Shown here: positions 23,957 through 36,889 of the stretch, piece after piece
Layout of the letters: each line of letters begins with the position of its first letter
Numbering within the stretch: the stretch's first letter is position 1
Source of the DNA: Delphinapterus leucas
Lineage: Eukaryota; Chordata; Mammalia; Artiodactyla; Monodontidae
Assembly: GCF_002288925.2 (NCBI RefSeq)
Contig: NW_022098000.1
Location: forward strand, 19,578,965 to 19,642,964
Reading direction: 5' to 3'
DNA: 64,000 bases
Notes under the pieces: model-generated
The model's input: the letters and a program-made list of their open reading frames with translations, nothing else
The model's database searches: none
Told to the model about the DNA's origin: nothing
Made by a program: the position numbers and the translations under genes

Positions 23957-26900
23957 TGGGGCACTAGAATATACTTTATTAAGCATTTGCATGTGGTCTG
24001 TAGACCATAGTTAAAAGAATTTCTATAAAGCATGCTAGCTTTTAAAAAGTGCACAATTTATTCATCCATCCATCCATCCATCCATTCACTCAACAAATAT
24101 ATGTCATTTCTGAGATTTATCATAGGGAATGCTGTTTATCCCTGAAAAAAAATAGTCTTTAAAATCTGGCTGAACCGATCCCTGAGATTCTGTCAAAGGC
24201 ATGAATAGAGAGGGGGAAAGACACTGAGGTTGATATGAACTCCCACTGGTAACTCTGAAGCATTCTTCTCAAGGTAAGTAAGGATTTGGTAACTGCCTGA
24301 AATATTGAAGACTTTCCAGCAAGTATTTATGAATATTGCAGATGATAGGGCTGCTGGTCATCAGAAAGGACAGCCACTGACACAGAAGGCCTTCGAGAAA
24401 AGCAACGGAAAAGGGGACTAAAGAACTCTGCTGAAGCTATTACTGTCAGATAAGTCACAACTCCCCAGCCTATTCCAATTAGTGAAACCCGTATCAGTGA
24501 GGAAAAGGAAGCGGCCTTCAAATTTGGCAAGGAACAGAGATTCAGAGCAATTGGAAAAACACCCACTAAGACTTTTGAAACTAGGAGAGTTGGGAGCTTA
24601 ACCCATCAGGTAAAAACTGGCTTGTCAGGTAAAGGAATCTGGCAGCCTCCAACAAGTCTTTAAAGGGTAGAATTTAAGTTCAAGATTTTGGTACTTCACT
24701 TGGTTCAGGTTTGTGTGCTCCCATTTGGTGATTCTTCAAATCCTTCACATTAAACATTCATAACAGGGATTAGAAGCTCTAGTCTAACAGAAAGATGTAG
24801 GGAAGAAATCTTAAGCTTTTGCTCAAAGCTGTCTGCTCAGAAGTTTACCACTTCTCAATGTAAACAGGCCAATCAGACAGACATTCCAGTAATATATATT
24901 TGGACTGACAAAAATTCCCTCAACTACAGGCCCATCAGCACCAAATTGGGGGCAACAAGCAACCAATGATTAGTGGTTGCATAATTTTTATCTTAATTTT
25001 CAGGCTGACTACACATCCAAGATAAGCCCGCACCAAGGAGGCTGATGACGTTTTCCAATACCCTCAAACACAGGAACTGAAACACATCCTGATTAAGCAT
25101 TCAGAGACATTTAGAACTTCCAGCATTTAGGACACAGGGCTTTAATAACAAAAACTAGTGGCAGTCCTCAGAAGACCATGCCTGCAGTGGTTTTAGACAA
25201 ATCTTCACATCACCGCACGGTAATTGTTGAGAACCTGGGCAGAGCACAATGGGCAGACACCAAGGTTAAGGGATTAGCAAATTAAAAAATCTTAACACCT
25301 CTAGTTGCGGTTTTCCAAAGCCTCTTCCTCAGGAAACCAATAATTGAATTTAAGATTAACCTAAGCAAAAGAGAATTTATATGATATTTAAAGGTAACAG
25401 AAAAAAACTATCCTTGCTCCGTTAGTACCAAGGTTTCATTCTGAGAAACCCAGCTGGTGACAGTGTCTATTTAGGGAAGGAGAGAAGCCAAGGATGTATA
25501 TGGATGTACAGTAGAGCAACAGTAACAGAAAATGTAAGTTTATTTGAAATATGTAATGGATGATGAAAAGTCAAATATTTCCCCAGATCAAGTATTGCTC
25601 AAACTACAAGCATACACTGGGCATTTTTAAAATAACCCTCATAATGAGGGACCAGGAAATGATCAATAAACATGCATTGCTCTTCAGAGATCTGAATGTG
25701 TGTGTTGAAATGACTCAGTCTTAGCCCACGGTTTGTGTGGATAAAAATGACTCCTTTTATTATAACACCCAACGTCATAACTGTCACTGGCTGAATGAAG
25801 ATAACAGTTAACACATCATGTTGTAAAATTCCACTCATGGTAATGCTTCCCTTGCTGTTACCGTCCCCAGAAACCAAGCTCTTCCCTTTGGTATTCTCAG
25901 GTAGTTGACTTTTGGTCACATTCTTAGCCCCTTGATTTTTTTTTTTTTTTTTTTTTAGCCCCCTTGATATTTCATGCTGATGTTTTTAACATATTTTGAA
26001 ATTAAGGGGACAAATTAACTTTGAAAGTTTTCAAGATTGTCCTCTACCCTTAGACTTCAGAAAATATTCTTTTTTTCCCATTTATTTCTAAAAACAGAAA
26101 CTCAAAAATATAACAACTTAAAACTGAAAGAATGCTTGATGGCATAAAGTACAACCAGGCTTCTCAAATCCCATTCTTCTCACATCTGGTCATCTATTTG
26201 CCATCTGACCAGCAATCATTTTAGAGAACCCAGTTTCCCAATGAAGATAACTTCATCTTTAGAAAATTCTTAGGCTGAGGTAAAAATTTGTTTTCCTGAA
26301 ACTATTCAACGCTGGTTTTTATCTTTGAAACTATATGTAAGATGAACTTTCACATATTTAATGTTAGCAATCACATTTTCATTGCATCTTCATTCATCCA
26401 AGCTAGACATTTGTAATTCCTTCAATTAATATATATATTTTAAGTCCTGTCTGGATCTAGTCAATCTACTTCTCATGGGCTGTATGTTTCTGTTTTATTC
26501 TTAATGTTTAGCACTTAGAACCAAAAGGCAGATTTTCTATATGTGGACTGGCCACCATTAATTGGAGAGAAATTCTTACTTTCTTAATTGAATTAACTTG
26601 CCTCAATTTAGCCTGAGCTTGTAAACTTTGGTGACACCATATCAATTGCAGAAACAAAGATAAATGTCTTACAAAACACCTAAGCCTGCCTTTAAAATGT
26701 GTTCTTCCTCACCGGTTTAACGCTTATGTGTTTTATTTTTTTTTAGTTGCACATGTAGATTAGATGTTACCAGTAAATTTTCTATTGTTATATAGCCGAT
26801 ACTCAAATCTTTCAAAATATTTTTTTACTCACAATCTATCTTCCATCCTGTCAACTATTCTTCCTAGTTTTATATACTCATAAGTGTGATGGATATCCCT

Positions 26901-27005
26901 TCTCTATCTGGGTATTACTGAAATGTTGAGTAGGAATTTACATGGGCTTTCAACATTGGTCTCTAATCTTAATACATTTTTCTGATAAACTAGGGCACTA
27001 ATATT
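23957..27005. other. Noncoding, few recognisable elements
   Basis: Contains a TCCA repeat at 24062-24086 and a T run at 25938-25957. Minus frames of 79 codons (24327-24566) and 106 codons (25599-25919) show no domain, signal or homologue I know. I see no gene. Confidence 0.4.
24062..24086. repeat. (TCCA)n tetranucleotide repeat
   Basis: Six near-perfect TCCA units. Confidence 0.95.
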
Positions 27006-27009
27006 TTTG

Positions 27010-27110
27010 TTCAACTATTTGTGTGAGATAAACATTATTATTTCAACTTTACAAAAGAGAAAAGAGTCAGAACAGTGATATATCTGTTCAAGGCAGCAAT
27101 ATGATAAAGT
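27010..27110 (-). repeat. MIR fragment, minus strand
   Basis: AACATTATTATTTCAACTTT, ACAAAAGAGAAAAGAGTCAG, then TTCAAGGCAGCAATATGATA follow the antisense MIR order. Confidence 0.5.
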
Positions 27111-29204
27111 CAATTCCTCTCAGGTCATGAGAGCCAACTGTCCACAATCCTCATCTCTACATTCAAGACACTGGCCATGGTAGGACTATATACACCAAGG
27201 AAATCAGACACCTCAAACTTTTTTTCCCTGAAAATCTGTTGTTAGACATTTAACAGGACACCACTGGTCCAAGGACACACAGTCAATAAGAAGCAAAACC
27301 ATGTCTTGAACTAATGCCTTACTTCATATCTCAGTTTTCAGAGTCTTTCTAATAGTCTATATTTCTGAAATCAGATTTTAATAGTGAGGAAAAGGCATAG
27401 ACAATGAATTTTATGGGAAGATGGATTTGCTGTGGCACTACTAAAAGGGGAAACTTTGAAGTTATAGAGATACTGGGAACTGCTGGATAGAAACCTTACC
27501 TATTTCATATTTTGCTCTTTTTTTTCTATTAAAACTCCCATGTTGATAGTCATTTTTAATTCATTATCAGCTATTCATGTTGAAATATGTTTCTATTTCT
27601 TTGTGCCCAGAACTTTTATAAACTGTATTTTATTGGCATGCCCTTAAACATATTACCAGGCACTTGTACCCACTGAATTTCAATTTATTTTGTAGAACCA
27701 ATCCCAAATCCATATAGTTCTCTGTTTCTTTTTTGGATATTTCAGAATTAAATTACATTTGTCATCCTCCAAAAAGTAGCAAAGATTTTCCCAGTGGAAA
27801 AGAAAGTAGAAAGTTCCTAGAATCAATTGGCCTGGTAGGAAAAGCATTGATACTGACTCTTTTGGACAAGTTGTTCTCCACGGTATGTTTTACAGAAGTG
27901 AAATAGTGGCATGAGACGCTACAAAGCGGTGTTTTACATGCTGAGAAGAAATTCTGACAAATAAAACTTTTTTAAGGTAATCATAGCTCTAATTTTCCAA
28001 CTTGAAAACAAAGCGTCTAGGTTTTGTAAAGCCTGGGGAGAGAGGGACCGAAAAATAAAATGCTTTCTTTCTTCTTCTTGTCTTAAAAAAATTATCTTCC
28101 AGGGAAAAAAGAATAGTTCTCACCTTTGAATGCCTATTTTCTCCTGCTTCTCCTGCTCTTCTCTCCTGTGCTATGGAGCTATTCTCCATTAGACAGACAT
28201 CAGCCAGATGACAATACTGTTTTTTTTATAGCAATATACTATCTTTGTTTCCAGTGGAAAGGCCCAGTAGGCACGATTCTGGACTTGTTATTAAAGGCAA
28301 ACTAATGTCCCCAAAGATTTTCAAAACACTTCACGCCAGAATGTGGTATTTTAAAGCGTTCCCATTTCCCATAATTGAATGCATGCAGCATAGCAAGAGG
28401 AAGAACATTTCAGCAAATACAAGAATTAATCAGAATTAATACAGTTTATTCTAGAGAGTCTCATAGGATGTTTATGGATTTTATGCATAATTCTATAAAA
28501 GATAAGGTTGTACAACCCAATCACAACACAGCTTAAAGACCACTGACCCAGGAAAGAGAGTAAAACAGGGAAGGCATTTGAAAGGGAACAAAGCATCCTA
28601 TTAATATTCATCTTGTATTTAAATTGAGTACAGTTTTCATCATTGGGAATATGTGCCCTATTGTTAGAGTTTCTTGGGATGCTTGATCAGGTCATTAGTA
28701 AAACTCTGTCGGATTTCTGCATAAAGTAGAAATAACCCTCTTTTCAAAATAAGTTCTCAAATACTGAATGCACATTGCAAATATACTATCAATGGTGCAA
28801 GAGGTCTGTAAATGATTATAATAATGGTAATCTCATAAAAATATCAGGAGATGGGACCCGATTATATTATCATGTTAATTACATAGAAAGTCACCCCTGT
28901 AATCGTTTAAGTTTGAATCTAATTTATCACAAAGCAATATTTTAGAGTTTTTTAAACTGAAAGGCAGCAAACGTCCAATCCTGACATCAACATTAACATA
29001 TAGATTCACATGACTCATCTATTTAAAATAGGACTTTTATTTAAAAGGAGATTCGTTAAAAGGGTCATTCTCAATCCTCTGAATCAAAAGTGCTAGTTGC
29101 TGCTCATGTGTCCTCAAATGCAGACATCAGTACTAGTCTTTATAGGAAAGTTTCCGGTTAATGTTTGTTCACATGCCAACCACATGCCACAAGCTAAGAA
29201 TCAG
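27111..29204. other. Noncoding; possible conserved A+T-rich block near 28840-29060
   Basis: No gene or named repeat. The 28840-29060 part is a compact A+T-rich unique stretch with several homeodomain-like TAAT cores (see findings). Confidence 0.4.
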
Positions 29205-29216
29205 AAGACAATCATA

Positions 29217-29608
29217 CTAACACATATATATGGAAATTAAGGGGGAAAAAAGGTCATGAAGAACCTAGGGGTAAGACAGGAATAAAGACACAGACCTATT
29301 GGAGAATGGACTTGAGGATATGGGGAGGAGGAAGGGTAAGCTGTGACAGAGTGAGAGAGTGGCATGGACATATATATACTACCAAACGTAAAGTAGATAG
29401 CTAGTGGGAAGCAGCTGCATAGCACAGGGAGATCAGCTCGGTGCTTTGTGACCACCTAGAGGGGTGGGACAAGGGAAGGTGGGAGGGAGGGAGACGCAAG
29501 AGGGAGGAGATACGGGAACATATGTATAACTGATTCACTTTGTTAAAAAGCAGAAACTAACACACTATTGTAAAGCAATTATACTCCAATAAAGATGTAA
29601 AAATAAAA
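29217..29608 (+). mobile_element. Severely 5'-truncated L1 (3' end only)
   Basis: Starts in the last codons of ORF2 (ATATATATGGAAATTAAGGG) and runs through the L1 3'UTR to CAATTATACTCCAATAAAGA and a short A tail. It is flanked by perfect 12-bp target-site duplications AAGACAATCATA at 29205-29216 and 29609-29620. It matches the 3' end of the long L1 at 46.9-47.3 kb closely, so both belong to the same or a sister family. Polyadenylation signal AATAAA at 29588-29593. Confidence 0.95.
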
Positions 29609-29620
29609 AAGACAATCATA

Positions 29621-30717
29621 GCATTTTAGAGCTGACAAAAATTTTGATATGATTTGTGCAATTTTACATCAAAATAATGTTTCATATGCTTTTTATCTCA
29701 TTTCATCTTTTCATATGAACCTGCAACCTACTATGGTTATGAGAACTCTTTTAGGACTGAGGCTAGGGGGACTGTGAACCAAATTGTCCACCTTAGAGCT
29801 CTGCTAAAAAGAAATAGCATGAACCACCTGTTTGTGGGAGTGGTGGGATGAATGGAGACGTAGGTAAGAATGTTGCTAACAATTCCTTTTCTACCCCTTA
29901 CACCAACTAGCCTTACCACTCTCTGGCAGCAAAAGGAACAAGGGAAACCATTTATATCAGTAGGTTGCTAAAGTCACTACCAGCCCAATTCAACTTACAA
30001 TGGTTGTTCTTTGTGAGCAATACTTAAAAGTAAAAAAGACAAAGAGACTTGAATTGGTTAACAATGCTTATTTTTTAAAAACTAAAACAATACAAAAACA
30101 CTGAAGGAAAATTAAGGAATCTACAGGATCCCACAAGTTGTCAAATACACAAGTTTATTTTTTAACTTTTTAACTTTTTTTTTTTGAGAATCACAACTTT
30201 AGTATTTTAGAAAATTTCTAATATATTACCCATTACAATCACCCTTCTTAACCAAGACCAATTTTTTTTTTTATCAAGATGAAGATTTAGGGAAAATTAG
30301 AAATGGAAATTTTCCACTCTGGAGGCTGTTATTATCTTAAATATTATTGCAATTCAAGATATTCCTATTTTCAGTTGAAAAGGAGGTCTCAAGGAAGAGA
30401 AAAAAAGCATAAAATTCTTTGCTCCTGAGCCTTTGAAACGGACAATTCATCCCTCTCCCTTTTACCCTCACATGTAGATTATTAGTTCCACAATTACTCT
30501 CCTTGGCCTCTATTTGGAGAAATGTCTAACAGTGGCTTTAATTCTTGAACATTTCATTGCTTTTGGAAAATCCAATTCCACTCACAAATCCCTTATTTTG
30601 TTTATTTGTGGTGCACAAATACACAAGTCTAAATTCACATATTTTTAAAAAACAAAATTCTGTCCTTTCATTTTATTGCAGTTGTCTGTGCCCCCCCACC
30701 AGCCCGGCTGCTCCCTG
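29621..30717. other. Noncoding, nothing recognised
   Basis: A+T-rich with T runs near 30170-30185 and 30262-30273. No gene. Confidence 0.45.
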
Positions 30718-30905
30718 TCATTTACCAAATATGTAATCTTGTTCAAGTTATTAACCTTTTCTCAGTCCCAATTTCTTCATTTGTAAAGTGGAAATAATAA
30801 TATCCATGCCATAAATTTGTTTTGATGATGAAATAAGATAATGCATATAAATACTTAATCACAGTGTCTGGCACATAGTAAGTCCCCAATAAGTGTGGTA
30901 GCCAT
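30718..30905 (+). repeat. MIR SINE 3' part
   Basis: AATCTTGTTCAAGTTATTAA, TTCTTCATTTGTAAAGTGG, AATAAGATAATGCATATAAA, AGTGTCTGGCACATAGTAAG are clear MIR landmarks in order. Confidence 0.85.
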
Positions 30906-31454
30906 GAAAATGTCCCACCCAGATTTTCTCCTACAGGATGTATAATTGGCCGACAACCCCAGCTGCTAATTTCCGGATCTACTGAGTTTGCGCCAATGTC
31001 AGGCATCCAGAAACCTGCTCCAGTGACTAAACACAACAAGGATACCAAAGAAAGCCATTCCCACAAAACATGGGGCGTCTTTATTGGATAAATTGGGTTT
31101 GAGTACTCTCCAACAGTCTAGTTGAAAATTTCCTGGAACTGTACTGCAGTCTGAGACTGTTCCTGTCTAATCCTTCTTCCTGCCCTTTGTCCTTCACAGG
31201 TCTGACCTGCATTGTGATCTGAAGACTCTCCTCTCTACTCCTTCCTCTTTACCATCACAGGTATTTCTCCCAGTAAATATCTTGCACATTTCATCCTATC
31301 TTAACCGCTGCTTCTCCCAGAACCTAACCTGGCACTATTAGCTATTGTATTACTGTTCATTTTCATCATATTTTGATTCTGTGTAGTTTCATTTTAGAAA
31401 AGATGTCTTCTCTAAATCAGAAAGTTTGAATTTTTTCTTCTTCCCCATATGAGT
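30906..31454. other. Noncoding, nothing recognised
   Basis: A minus frame of 107 codons at 30743-31066 partly overlaps the MIR and is not a gene. Confidence 0.45.
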
Positions 31455-31615
31455 GAACATCAGGAGACCTTGGTTCCAGTGTCAGTTTTCCCATTAACTT
31501 GTTTGATCTTGAGAAAACCACTTATTCACTACAGGCTTCAGTTTCCTCAATTGCCAAAGAAGGGGATTGTATGATTTCTAAAGTCTTTGCAGCTCTGAAA
31601 TTCATTTTTTAAATT
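31455..31615 (+). repeat. MIR-family (MIR3-like) SINE
   Basis: GGAGACCTTGGTTCCAGTGT, CAGGCTTCAGTTTCCTCAAT, and TTTGCAGCTCTGAAATTCAT match the MIR-type core with the MIR3-like 3' end. Confidence 0.65.
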
Positions 31616-32214
31616 ATGTACTAGTTGCTGAGACTATATAAAGAAATGTCAAATGCTGTTTGTAGGTCCCAGAAGCTCACCATCTACAAGGGAGATGTGT
31701 CCAATATATCAATACATAAATAAATAGAACATCTTTTTATTGTGGATCTTTAAATATGAGTAGTCACCTGGAGCCATGGCTAGCTCTACGTTTATTCTGC
31801 TGCTTATTTTTTGCCCTTTTGGAAAGCACGGAGAAGGTCTGTGGAAAACGGCAAATGTACTACTTCTCTAAAGGACGAATATATAAACATTTTTTATCAC
31901 AATGGTTATTCATTGATCATTTTGTTGGAAAATGATAAGGCGGGTTGTCTGGGAGTGGATGAGAAACAAGAGACAAGTTCCTTGCAACATTTTAGAGGAA
32001 AGGACCCTACAGTAACATAGAAAAACTCGGAATGTGCAGTCATTTTCCTGAGGTATTCAGTCTTCTGGGTAAGTTAATGACTCTTCAGCTCCTGCCTGCA
32101 TAAATATAAGCGTCACGGGAAAATTTGTCTCATGGGCAAACCACATACATTTATTTCATTGGATTTTAGATTTTTCAGATCAGCCTCTTTACTTCTATTA
32201 AATAGCATCATGAT
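31616..32214. other. Noncoding, nothing recognised
   Basis: No gene. A 69-codon frame at 31811-32020 has no recognisable domain. Confidence 0.45.
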
Positions 32215-33560
32215 TAAAAAGTACAATAGACTAAGATGCAATCTGGAAGACAAACATATAAAAAGGAAAATAGAGATCACCATATGGTAACCATTCGGTA
32301 ATTGCTCAACAGTTTAGTGTATTTTGTCCCAATTTATGTATTCTACATATATATCTTCTGAGGTTGACACTATTCAGTATAGTTTCAAACACTTTTTCAC
32401 TTTAAATGTTATGATATACATGTTCCCTGAATCACAATGTTATCAAAACATGTGTAATAGTTGCATAATATTATAATTTATGTGTATAGTATAATACATG
32501 GGCTAATACCCCTATTTTTGAATAACTATGTTGGTTCCCATTTGGGATTTTACTGCATTTGGGGTAAGAATAGGTTCTCTTCCAAGTACCAGACACACTC
32601 ACAACCCATTCTATAGAAACAGAACTGTATGATCCTCTCTGGAAACGTGACTTATCTGGAATAGTACCGGGTACCAGACAAAAGACAACCAACCTATGGG
32701 CTGGACAATAGTTAGTGAGGTTTCCGGAAGAATCTTTTTTTTAAGAAGATACATCAAAGGTATTTAAGAGTTCAGAGTCTCCTTGTGAAGGCAGAAACCA
32801 CAATATCAAGAGAAAGCAACAAGCAGTATCTAGGAGCAGCAGTCGTGAGGTAGTGAGAAAATAAAGATTCAGGCAAGAGACATAATCAGCAGCAAACAAA
32901 GACAGCGCAGCTTAACCAAAGTGGCAGGTTGTGAGAGGAGAGGGCAATGGGCCCACTGCTCACGACAGGACAAGAGGATGCTCTTGGAGGAACGCCAACA
33001 TATCATGAAGGACTCCCTTACCCTCTTCGCTCCAAATCGCATGCAGGCCTCTCTCACTTAGCCTGGCTGGGCAAATCTTTCTGTCTTCCTTCCTTACCCT
33101 TCCTTGTAGCTCTTGCAACAAACCCATAACATCTGGGGGTAAACCTGCATCTCTTCCTAATAAAGTAAGGGAGCCTAAGTTCTATACACCACAAAAATAA
33201 AACTTGGGTATGTACCCTTGCCACACCTGTGATTATATCCTTAGGATGATTCCGGAAATAGAACCTATTAGTCAAAGTACAAGAATATGCTTAGGGCTTT
33301 CGCCTAATGCCAAATTGTTCTCCAGAAATAATTTACTGATGTGTACTGAAGAAAGGGTTTCCGCCTCCCTGCATCATCATGATATATAATTTTTAAAACA
33401 TTTGGCAATTTAAAAGTCTAAAATAGCATCTCATAATACAAATATAAATTCCTTTGATCATCAGAGAGGCTAAACCTTTTTTATGTTTATTGGCTATTTG
33501 CATTCTTTGGCTGTGAAATATTATTTGCTATGGGTCCAGACTCAATTATTACTTATTCTT
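32215..33560 (-). mobile_element. Ancient L1/HAL1-type fragment, minus strand, with internal insertion
   Basis: Left part (about 32215-32550) and right part (about 33230-33560) read as decayed antisense L1/HAL1 3' sequence, for example CCTTAGGATGATTCCGGAAA and AATGCCAAATTGTTCTCCAG, TTTATTGGCTATTTGCATTC. The roughly 670 bases between (about 32560-33228) do not belong to it and appear to be a later insertion of an unidentified, LTR-sized repeat. Boundaries are by eye. Confidence 0.5.
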
Positions 33561-34894
33561 AACTACTGATAAGATTCTTTCCCTGTGACAGAATCACCCT
33601 CATCATATTTGAAATTTAAAGTGTTCGTTCTTGAGGATTGTCATATATGTGATAGATTTGTTTTCCCCCTTTGCTTTCATCTGTATAGTTTTGGGGATAG
33701 AGAGAAGCATGAATAAGTCTGTTATCATGGATTTGATCCCCAAGTGAACTAATTAGTGTCTTTACATTCTGTGGCCACTTAATGCACTTATTTTCAGGTC
33801 AGTTCATTATAACGGTACCAGGGGAGGGAGTGAGGATGGTTTAATGCAAATCCTCCCTCACAGATAAAAGAGAAGAAGCAAAGCATCCCTAGTTGGTGTA
33901 AAGGTGAGAGTGCTGGACCTCTTCCTGCTTGGTCTCCCCTTCTTTTCCTTCAATATTTCACTCTATGGTGCCTCTGTAAAATCCTAAGTTTTCGTGGAGC
34001 ACAATACGAAAACCAGGATGGAATCACAATATTTATAAAGAATACAGTTGTTTTATATATAGGGATATTTGAGGCTCAGAAATATAAAGTTAGGTTGTAA
34101 AAACCTCTTAATTCCCACTGTATCGTTGCTGCTTTGACTAGATAGAATAATACATAAGAAAGGTTTTTTTTTTTTTTGCAAACTGAAGGGGAGAACCACA
34201 TATACAAAGGACACTCAGATTGGAAAAAGTGATATTCATAGTGATCTCCTCACTCTGGTGTAGTCTGGGTAAGAAGGAGAAAGAAATGATAATCAACAAC
34301 CATCATCTAAACAGCCTAATATAAATATGAAAAACAGCCACTTTCAGATTTGACTATGTTCACTCATTCTGTGCTCTTTTACATCATAAGAAAGAAGATC
34401 AAGCGCTCTCAAAAGAATACCAATTTTCTGTCACTAAAATGCAACTTCATTGACTAAGTAATTTATTTGGACTGACAGAATAGCTACCTATCTGTGCCCA
34501 ATAAGCAAAATGACTTCCAACCTTCAGAGATCATAGATTTTTGAATAGGATGTGATAAATGTCTCTTTTTAGTAAGCGGGCCAGCCCTAAGCAAAATGAC
34601 CAAGTGTTGTCTATTCAACAACTCCCTATTCCCTTTTGTTTCTATCTGTCCTCTTCTCAAGCCCCTCCCCACTTTCTTCCTCTTGAGTTTTTGAGCCCCT
34701 GCTCTGGTACACAAACAGGCTCACCGTCAAGGGCCAAGGCTTCAAGATACAGACTTTTCCTAACCTCCCATATATGTCTAAAATATATTTTTTTCTGTGA
34801 CTCCTTCTCTTGGGAATATAGGAAATAAATATAAAATCTATTTCTAATAAAGACCTTGATAAAAATCATTGTGTCATCTCATCAAGATATTATC
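33561..34894. other. Noncoding, nothing recognised
   Basis: Overlapping frames on both strands at 34484-34869 (70-89 codons) show no domain. T run at 34165-34178. Confidence 0.45.
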
Positions 34895-35040
34895 CTTTTA
34901 TTCATTCATTCAATAAACATTTATTGATTACCTTTTATGTTCTGGATGCTACTGAAGTGATGATTACCAAGACAATATAGTCTCTGCCCTCCCAGAGCAT
35001 GGAGTTGAACAAAGAATGTAGACAAGTAAGCAGGTGGTTT
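34895..35040 (-). repeat. L2/MIR-like 3' end, minus strand
   Basis: TTCATTCATTCAATAAACAT, TTATTGATTACCTTTTATGT, then TAGTCTCTGCCCTCCCAGAG are the usual antisense order of this old repeat. Confidence 0.6.
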
Positions 35041-35171
35041 TAATATGGAAGGACAAGTTTAATTTGGGGAAACTTTAGGTGTTATGGAAACATATTTAAT
35101 CAAAACAAAATAACAACAGAATCTGAGTATCAGCAAAATCATTCCAGAATAACTGATAACTAGAGAGAAGG

Positions 35172-35432
35172 TACAGCATGATAATTAGGCTGTAGCATCA
35201 AAGGCTGAAGCCAGACCACCTGAGTTCAAATCCAACCTGCCACCTATTAGTTATGGGACCTCCAACAAGTGACTCAGTGTCTTTGAGCTTCATTCCCTCG
35301 TTGTAAAATGAAGATAATAATAGCAGCACTAAAATCATAAAATTGTTGTGAAGGTTAAATGAAACAATGCATACACTGCTTAGAAGAATAACTGGCATAT
35401 TGGTAGTTCTCAACAAATGTAAGCTATTATTA
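35172..35432 (+). repeat. MIR SINE
   Basis: Nearly complete: GTACAGCATGATAATTAGGC, CTGAGTTCAAATCCAACCTG, TTCATTCCCTCGTTGTAAAA, ATGAAACAATGCATACACTG, TGTAAGCTATTATTA. Confidence 0.9.
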
Positions 35433-35579
35433 TTAAATTAAGGCCATTAAAATGAGTGGGAGTTAGGTGAGCCAAGGAAAATGAGGTGAGAGAGAGGAAC
35501 AAAGAACAGTATGTCTCAATCTTAGAAACAGGAAGCAAGGTTTGCTGTTACATTAAAGTAGGTCAGGGTGGTGACACTT

Positions 35580-36830
35580 CTGCTTCTAGCCATAATGAAA
35601 TAATAAGGACTTACCTTCCACGCTAAACAATTAAATACTAGAAAAAGATACAAAATAACTATTTTTAGTTTTTAGACGATAAACAGCACTGGACAGTGAC
35701 CCCAAGAGAAGGGAAACAAATGAGGTGGTGTCAGCCCTACAAGTGAGCCAACTTGTCACTGCCTGGAGAGACTTTCCACACCACACACCTGGTAGGGCAA
35801 GCCAAACTGATCACGGCAGTGTCCCTGAGTTGGGGAGGCAAAGTATGGACTTCTGGCATATGTGACTAGAAATTGCAAAACAGAGTACTGTAGAGCAGAA
35901 AGCTGCACAGACAAACAGAACTCTGGAGACCTTCTTTGGGTCCCCTGAGTACTTAACTGCACATATGTTTGAGCAAACTACTGAGATGAGAGAAAGAATC
36001 ACCAGACAGAAGCAAGTGAAACCAGCAGTCACTGGAGTTCATACAGAGGAGGGAATCCATGAATCCACCAGCAGAGAGGTGAGACTTCCTCACACAGGGC
36101 ATGATGTTCAGTTCTCAGAAGGGGACTGCCTCAGCAGCAGGGCTAAAGAAACTCTAGGCTACAGGCATTCTTGTCCTGCCTAGCAAGGCCAACCAAAAGG
36201 ATCACACTTAGCTGTATCCCAGAACAAAGTCCTATACATTAAAAGCATTAGAAGAAAGATCCACCACCCAACAATGTAAAATTCACAATGTCCTCTCAAC
36301 CAATCAGAAATCAATAAGCATGGCGGAAAGCAGAACAATATGACCCATAAACAGAGACAACCAGGTTAATAGAGATACAAGAAAAATAACACAGATTATA
36401 AAATTAAACAAAGACTTTGAAAGCGCTATGATAAATAGCTAGAAGGTAGCTATTCTAGAAGGTACAGGACAGTCTAAGTAGGATGAGGGGAGAAATGAAA
36501 GATTTTTGTTTTCTAAATGAACTCCTAGAGATGAGAAATACGCTACTTAGATAAAAAATACAATGGATGAGAATAACTGCCAGTGAGGCACTACAGAAAA
36601 AAAAAAAGTGAACTTGAAGACCTAGTAATAGAAAATATCCAAAATGAAACACACAGAGAAAAAATAGTAGAAAGTAGTTTAGTGTAACTATAGCAGAGGC
36701 AGAAGTAGCAATAGAGGACAGCTGGGGAAAGAGTAGAAACCAGCTCATACAGGAACAAGTAAGCCCCATTAACGAGCCTGCAGTTAATGTGTTGAGCTGA
36801 AGGACGTATTTCAATAAGAAATGCTGGTCA
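35580..36830 (+). mobile_element. Old L1M-type 5' region
   Basis: Begins TGCTTCTAGCCATAATGAAA, the usual first bases of old mammalian L1 5'UTRs. Continues through 5'UTR-like sequence into a highly broken ORF1-like A-rich region. Frames here (60-119 codons) are not translatable proteins. Confidence 0.65.
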
Positions 36831-36889
36831 GTATAGAGAGTTATGAGAAAAGGTATATTTGAGCAGCAGGGTTCCTTTATAGCCCTTCA

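Noticed and set aside
33890..33950. Possible tRNA-like segment TCCCTAGTTGGTGTAAAGGT
   Set aside because: No B box at the right distance and no pairing acceptor stem could be drawn.
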